The translations under genes and the position numbers were made by a program. Below are positions 5,652 to 8,473 of a stretch of DNA of 8,473 nucleotides, in pieces (the stretch's first letter is position 1; every line of letters begins with the position of its first letter). The stretch comes from Alphaproteobacteria bacterium (lineage in GTDB: Bacteria; Pseudomonadota; Alphaproteobacteria; Rickettsiales; UBA998): NCBI GenBank assembly GCA_021730835.1, contig JAKFYP010000017.1:1-8473 (forward strand). The letters are read 5' to 3'. Under the pieces are notes generated by a model, which had not been told where the DNA came from, did no database searches, and was given only the letters and a program-made list of their open reading frames with translations.

Positions 5652-6504
5652 CGGTGGGGGAATTCCTCGTGATGAACAACTGTACCGCGTGCAGGCGGGC
5701 ATCGACGGCCAGCGTATCATTGACATGCGTCGCCACCCGGGAGACCCGGAAATACACCATATCGCCCTGTGCCGGGCTGTTGGCGATGGTGATGGCCCCG
5801 GTCACCGGCGAGAAATAGAGCGTATCGGCCACGCCGCCGGTATCGAGTTGATTGGAGGTCGTAGCGTAGGAGACGGCCAGACTGTCGCCATCCCCGAAGG
5901 CGCTGGCCTGTAGTGTCCAGACTACCCCGAAATTCGTGGCGGCGGCGGGATGACTCCATAAAAACCGGGCGGTAATCGTTCCCTCATTCCACGATGGGCG
6001 CATCGGCAGGGCAAATTCGGCGTATTCCTGCGTGGCCGGGTCAAAATCGAGGGTGACGATATCGGGCTGGCCCGCTCCAATGGCCGTCACCGCCGCGGCG
6101 GCGCAACCATTGCTTGAAGAGGGAAACATCGCAGGGGGTAGAATGGAAATCGCTTCGGACGGGGCGGCGGCGGCAACCGGACTCCACGCCGCTCCATCGT
6201 AGGCGTATAACAAATTTTCATCGTTTACCCAAATGGTTAGCCCCTCATTGGGAGCGATAAAACGCCAAATCTGGTCAAAACAGGCAATGTGCAGGTCTTT
6301 CCCAGCCCAGTCGCCGGTAGCCGATGCGGCCACGATATAAATATCCCCTTCCGAGGGTGAACCGGGGGGAGTAGCGATATCCTTGTCGATCGCCCCGGTA
6401 TTAAGGATGGAATCGAGGAATTTCAATGCCTCATTGACCGTGACTTCCTTCTGAGCCTGAGACTGTTCAACCAGTGATATTCCCAAATGCGGAGTGGTGG
6501 CCAT
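5644..6504 (-). CDS. DUF2793 domain phage/GTA tail-type protein
   Basis: This is a 286-residue protein. Residues 4-107 carry the DUF2793 signature (TPHLGISLVEQSQAQKEVTV, then NEALKFLD, PPGSPSEGDIYIV, GDWAGKD and AYDGAAW), known from GTA clusters and alphaproteobacterial prophages near the tail genes. An Ala/Pro-rich linker (about 108-145) leads to a C-terminal beta-rich domain (about 147-283) with the blocks FALPMRPSWNEGTITARFLW and DTLAVDARLHAVQLFIT, typical of phage structural or receptor-contact domains. A tail-fibre or adsorption role is inferred. AAGGAGG at 6509-6515 is 4 bases from the ATG. It is the first gene of the four-gene unit and overlaps the next one by 8 bases. Confidence 0.82.
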   Translation of the reverse strand: MATTPHLGISLVEQSQAQKEVTVNEALKFLDSILNTGAIDKDIATPPGSPSEGDIYIVAASATGDWAGKDLHIACFDQIWRFIAPNEGLTIWVNDENLLYAYDGAAWSPVAAAAPSEAISILPPAMFPSSSNGCAAAAVTAIGAGQPDIVTLDFDPATQEYAEFALPMRPSWNEGTITARFLWSHPAAATNFGVVWTLQASAFGDGDSLAVSYATTSNQLDTGGVADTLYFSPVTGAITIANSPAQGDMVYFRVSRVATHVNDTLAVDARLHAVQLFITRNSPTDA

Positions 6505-6508
6505 GAAA

Positions 6509-6515
6509 CCTCCTT
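6509..6515 (-). promoter_or_regulatory. Strong ribosome binding site of the DUF2793 gene
   Basis: AAGGAGG on the minus strand, 4 bases before the ATG at 6504, marks an efficiently translated first gene of the unit. Confidence 0.8.
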
Positions 6516-6552
6516 AAAATTGTATAAAATTTTTCTGGAAATTAAGAATTCT

Positions 6553-6590
6553 TTATATTAGTAAATATAACGCTGGCGGATTTTAATCCG
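6553..6590. promoter_or_regulatory. Two dyads in the divergent intergenic region
   Basis: TTATATT-AGTA-AATATAA (6553-6570) and CGGATT-TT-AATCCG (6577-6590) are both perfect inverted repeats. They lie between the lysis unit (leftward from 6504) and the small HTH-like gene (rightward from 6640). They are reasonable operator candidates for shared control. I could not assign -35/-10 pairs with confidence; several TATA-like hexamers overlap the first dyad. Confidence 0.4.
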
Positions 6591-6639
6591 GAAGAGGAAA
6601 AAAACGGATATACGCCAAAAAAATTTAAGGATGATGGAA

Positions 6640-6915
6640 ATGGCACGAGCAACCACAACGAAACTACTCACCAACCGGCAGTTGAGCCGGGTGCAAAAGC
6701 GCATACTGGACGCCTATATACGCGGCCTGCTCTCGGGCGAACAGGCGATGCGGCGACTCGGCCTGCGCGATCATGAGGAGTTGAAAGCCATGCTCCGGCG
6801 GCTCGGCGTCACCGGCGAGCCGAAAAAATCCGGCCCGGCGAACGGTGAGGATGCGCAAAAGCAGGATTCCATCGCCGACGGTTTTGTTTCCTACTGGCTC
6901 TCACAGGAGGAATAA
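6640..6915 (+). CDS. Small helix-turn-helix-like protein
   Basis: This is a 91-residue basic protein. Residues 13-57 (ending GEQAMRRLGLRDHEELKAMLRRLGV) follow the helix-turn-helix-like pattern of UPF0175 and similar small regulators: a helix, a short turn with Gly-Leu, then a second helix ending in RLG(I/V). The C-terminal third is polar (KKSGPANGEDAQKQDS), ending FVSYWLSQEE. The start at 6640 is preferred over ATGs at 6631 and 6634 because AAGG at 6627-6630 then has a 9-base spacing. It is divergent from the lysis unit, with dyads between, which fits a repressor or antitoxin-like regulator. No partner toxin is visible. The family is uncertain. Confidence 0.6.
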   Translation: MARATTTKLLTNRQLSRVQKRILDAYIRGLLSGEQAMRRLGLRDHEELKAMLRRLGVTGEPKKSGPANGEDAQKQDSIADGFVSYWLSQEE

Positions 6916-6916
6916 T

Positions 6917-6961
6917 ATAGCCGATTTACTTGTGTGACTGCACATCAATCACATCGGCTAT
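6917..6961 (+). other. Hairpin directly after the small HTH-like gene
   Basis: ATAGCCGAT (6917-6925) pairs with ATCGGCTAT (6953-6961). A smaller TGTG/CACA stem can form in the loop (6933-6944). It begins one base after the stop codon and could end or stabilise that transcript, but it has no T-run. Confidence 0.45.
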
Positions 6962-6979
6962 CGCCCGCGACTGCGGGCG
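6962..6979 (+). other. GC hairpin
   Basis: CGCCCGC and GCGGGCG enclose the four-base loop GACT. It abuts the hairpin on its left and the large inverted repeat on its right. Confidence 0.45.
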
Positions 6980-7057
6980 CGCCGCCTCACAGCATCCACC
7001 TGTGGGATGCTGTGTCTTATGAGGATGAGCATCCCACAGGTGGATGCTCATGCGGCG
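6980..7057. repeat. Inverted pair of AGCATCC-family hairpins
   Basis: Two 21-base arms (6991-7011 and 7028-7048) are perfect reverse complements, separated by 16 bases. Each arm is also a hairpin on its own (AGCATCC / GGATGCT around ACCTGTG or CACAGGT). The unit period is 37 and the spacer begins GTGTCTTAT, as in the array at 1867-2001 (GTATCTTAT). An outer CGCCGC (6980-6985) / GCGGCG (7052-7057) extends the structure. Two alternative folds are therefore possible: one long stem or two small ones. Confidence 0.7.
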
Positions 7058-7059
7058 TA

Positions 7060-7083
7060 GAGTTTGTGTGTAAGCACAAACTC
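7060..7083 (+). other. Perfect 9-bp hairpin
   Basis: GAGTTTGTG (7060-7068) pairs with CACAAACTC (7075-7083) around a six-base loop, TGTAAG. No T-run follows. It is part of the hairpin cluster upstream of the unknown gene pair. Confidence 0.45.
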
Positions 7084-7116
7084 AATCAGCTATACCAGCG
7101 CTTCTCGCTGAATTGT

Positions 7117-7144
7117 CACGGAATCTTCACTTGCCAATTCCGTG
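7117..7144 (+). promoter_or_regulatory. Dyad spanning the -35 region, operator candidate
   Basis: CACGGAAT (7117-7124) and ATTCCGTG (7137-7144) are perfect inverted copies with a 12-base centre. The centre contains the -35 hexamer of the promoter below, a layout typical of a repressor site that blocks RNA polymerase. The binding protein is not known. Confidence 0.45.
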
Positions 7145-7158
7145 CAAAACGGTATAAT
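7131..7158 (+). promoter_or_regulatory. Sigma70-type promoter for the unknown gene pair
   Basis: TTGCCA (7131-7136) and a consensus TATAAT (7153-7158) are 16 bases apart. Initiation would fall near 7165, only a few bases before the ribosome site at 7171. This is the best promoter match in the window. Confidence 0.65.
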
Positions 7159-7170
7159 AATACGGTAAAT

Positions 7171-7175
7171 GGAGG
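7171..7175 (+). promoter_or_regulatory. Ribosome binding site fixing the start at 7181
   Basis: GGAGG followed by TGAAG and ATG gives a 5-base spacing to the ATG at 7181. It excludes the in-frame ATG at 7169, which precedes it. Confidence 0.75.
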
Positions 7176-7180
7176 TGAAG

Positions 7181-7435
7181 ATGGAGCAGATTTATACAGG
7201 CGCCGAAGCAATCATCAGTGCTCTGGCGGAGAAAACAAACACAGCCCTTGCTGCCGCCAGACCCGCTTCCGACCCGGGTGTACCTCAGTATATAACCAGT
7301 CACTTTGACCAAACCAATCAGTTGCTTAAAAAATGCTTGAAGAGTACCGGAATAAACTTGACACGCCCATTTCACTATCTAATGAAGAGTTGGATTCTCT
7401 TATTGAACAACGTGCAAACGTATCAGAGCAGTTAG
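7181..7435 (+). CDS. N-terminal part of a split unknown protein
   Basis: The frame opens at 7181 behind a strong promoter and ribosome site. The first 51 residues (MEQIYTGAEAIISALAEKTN... to NQLLKK) look like normal helical protein. After the six A at 7328-7333 this frame gives an unconvincing tail (CLKSTGINLTRPFHYLMKSW...) of 33 residues. The -1 frame from the same place gives a good continuation (MLEEYRNKLDTPISLSNEEL). The tail is therefore probably an out-of-frame artefact, and this ORF and the next are one gene. One missing A in the run (mutation or sequencing error), or slippage on it, would explain the break. If joined, the protein would have about 282 residues. I recognise no family. 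Confidence 0.55.
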   Translation: MEQIYTGAEAIISALAEKTNTALAAARPASDPGVPQYITSHFDQTNQLLKKCLKSTGINLTRPFHYLMKSWILLLNNVQTYQSS

Positions 7436-8028
7436 AGAAGACCTGGGGAATATGGAAAAACGCACGTTCCCCTGCCCATCAGAAAGCCGAATGGTTGTCA
7501 CGGAATAGCGAGATAACATTTTTCGCTCGCCATGCGAATCAAACGCAATGGAATCAACTTGATACAGTCAGCGAATTTAATAACCAGTATTTCTTAAACA
7601 TAGCAGTTCAGGATGCGCGGCGTCAGGTTCGTCTGCTCACCCCTTATAAGGAATTTCTGGCGACTGCGTGGGGAGAAGACGGCGCAAACATGCCCGGATT
7701 AGAGATATGCGAGCAAGTGGCGAAGATTTTTCCGCATGATCCAGATACGGTCACCCCCGGCATTACATTTCGGGGTCACATGCAGGAGTTTGTGGATGCG
7801 GTGCGCGAGCTTGATAAACAAGGCATTGATTCAGAACAAATACATCAACATATATCCGCAAAACTTCTTGCTATGGCAGAGGAAGGTAAGGCCGTTATCG
7901 ATGACTCCTTAAAAACTCAGTTGGAAAACACTAAAGAAAGCCCGGTTAACACCCTGCGTGATTCCGCGCCGGCCCATCAGGGTAGGGCGCAGGCAAACTC
8001 GCCGGACATGAAAGCGATGCGTTCGTAA
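7333..8028 (+). CDS. Unknown protein, main part of the split gene
   Basis: This is a 231-residue open frame. It has no ribosome site before its ATG (the preceding bases are GTTGCTTAAAAA), so it is unlikely to start here independently; it is best read as the -1 frame continuation of the ORF starting at 7181. The protein is soluble and mostly helical, with charged stretches (NEELDSLIEQRANVSEQLEK) and several Trp (TWGIWKN). The tail is polar and probably disordered (from KESPVNTLRDSAP on). No signal peptide, membrane helix or catalytic motif is evident. Codons look richer in A/T than in mreB, suggesting acquired DNA. The next gene begins 47 bases downstream on the same strand, so the two are probably cotranscribed. 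Function unknown. Confidence 0.65.
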   Translation: MLEEYRNKLDTPISLSNEELDSLIEQRANVSEQLEKTWGIWKNARSPAHQKAEWLSRNSEITFFARHANQTQWNQLDTVSEFNNQYFLNIAVQDARRQVRLLTPYKEFLATAWGEDGANMPGLEICEQVAKIFPHDPDTVTPGITFRGHMQEFVDAVRELDKQGIDSEQIHQHISAKLLAMAEEGKAVIDDSLKTQLENTKESPVNTLRDSAPAHQGRAQANSPDMKAMRS

Positions 8029-8075
8029 AGTTTTCATCGTTACGGTCTCTATGGAATGATCAGACGGGGGTGGGA

Positions 8076-8473
8076 ATGGATAACGACGACAAACCAAATC
8101 CTATTGACAACCTCACCCCTCAGCAGGCTCAGGAAGCGCTTCAAAACTTGTGGAAACAAGCTTTCAGCCCTCAGAAGGAAATACTTTCCGATAAAAATTA
8201 TCCTGATCTCTACCAAAAAGTAAAAGCATTGAAACAACGCCTAAAAAAAGATTATCCGGATGAAACCTTTCCGGAAATCACGGTTCTTAAACCCGGTTCG
8301 TTTACAAATGCTCTGGCCTCCGAAAAGATAAAAGATGCGTTAATGACCGGAAAATGGGGGCAGTATAACGTATACGGAGTCAATGTGCCATCAGAGGAAC
8401 GTAACGAGGAGATTGCTATACATCAATGGCTTATCGAAAAATATCCTGATGCGGCATTGGGCGTGATCATGCA
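8076..8473 (+). CDS. Unknown protein, 3' partial
   Basis: An uninterrupted frame runs from ATG 8076 to the window edge, giving 132 whole codons. The protein begins MDNDDKPNPIDNLTPQQAQE and continues with Lys-rich helical segments (YQKVKALKQRLKKDYPD) and YNVYGVNVPSEERNEEIAIH. It has no signal peptide or obvious motif in the visible part, and I do not recognise it. A G-rich stretch just upstream (8066-8074) is a poor ribosome site; GTG at 8070 is an alternative start in frame. It shares strand, AT-richer codon use and hydrophilic character with the preceding gene, which suggests one operon and perhaps a linked role. Confidence 0.7.
   Translation, partial: MDNDDKPNPIDNLTPQQAQEALQNLWKQAFSPQKEILSDKNYPDLYQKVKALKQRLKKDYPDETFPEITVLKPGSFTNALASEKIKDALMTGKWGQYNVYGVNVPSEERNEEIAIHQWLIEKYPDAALGVIM

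Noticed and set aside
5652..5726. Longer form of the DUF6127-like protein starting at 5726
   Set aside because: It would lie within the DUF2793 gene, and its Ser/Cys/Pro-rich sequence looks like a shadow frame; ATG 5651 overlaps the preceding stop in a coupling arrangement.
6934..7308. 124-residue plus-strand ORF
   Set aside because: It crosses the hairpin cluster and the promoter and overlaps the better-supported start at 7181 in another frame.

Overview
The window looks like alphaproteobacterial chromosome carrying accessory DNA. Supporting signs are an MreB of typical length, a DUF2793 protein and a three-helix holin of the kind linked to alphaproteobacterial gene-transfer agents (GTA) and prophages, a PD40/RTX secreted protein, and dense palindromic intergenic repeats of a type common in this class. 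The exact order cannot be read from the sequence; a Micavibrio- or Rickettsiales-like lineage is only a guess.

Layout. 27-206 (+): a small lipoprotein whose C-terminus is encoded by repeat DNA. 202-277: a C-rich hairpin repeat. 412-1461 (+): mreB, with no mreC or mreD after it. 1462-2200: 739 bases without a credible gene, filled with a 158-bp MITE-like palindrome, a four-unit hairpin array, and a second copy of the C-rich repeat next to an inverted partial copy. 2143-2172: a 30-base perfect palindrome that ends the gene arriving from the right. 2201-4255 (-): a 684-residue protein with eight PD40-like propeller repeats, an RTX calcium-binding tract and a type I secretion-like C-terminus, with its own promoter candidate. 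4435-6504 (-): a compact four-gene unit in the order DUF2793 tail-type protein, small membrane protein, three-helix holin, GH24 lysozyme. It reads as a lysis and adsorption remnant, because no capsid, portal or terminase gene is visible. 6640-6915 (+): a small helix-turn-helix-like protein, divergent from the lysis unit. 6917-7144: six successive inverted repeats, two of which belong to the same hairpin family as the array near 1.9 kb. 7131-8473 (+): a good sigma70-type promoter followed by two unrecognised genes. The first is split by a frame change at a run of six A; the second runs off the window.

How the parts relate. The four lysis-unit genes overlap or abut and probably form one transcript: holin pores would let the cytoplasmic lysozyme, which has no signal peptide, reach the wall. 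The divergent small HTH-like gene and two dyads between it and the DUF2793 gene suggest local control, but this is inference. The RTX protein should leave the cell by a type I exporter encoded elsewhere. The unknown pair at the right end is the least explained part of the window.
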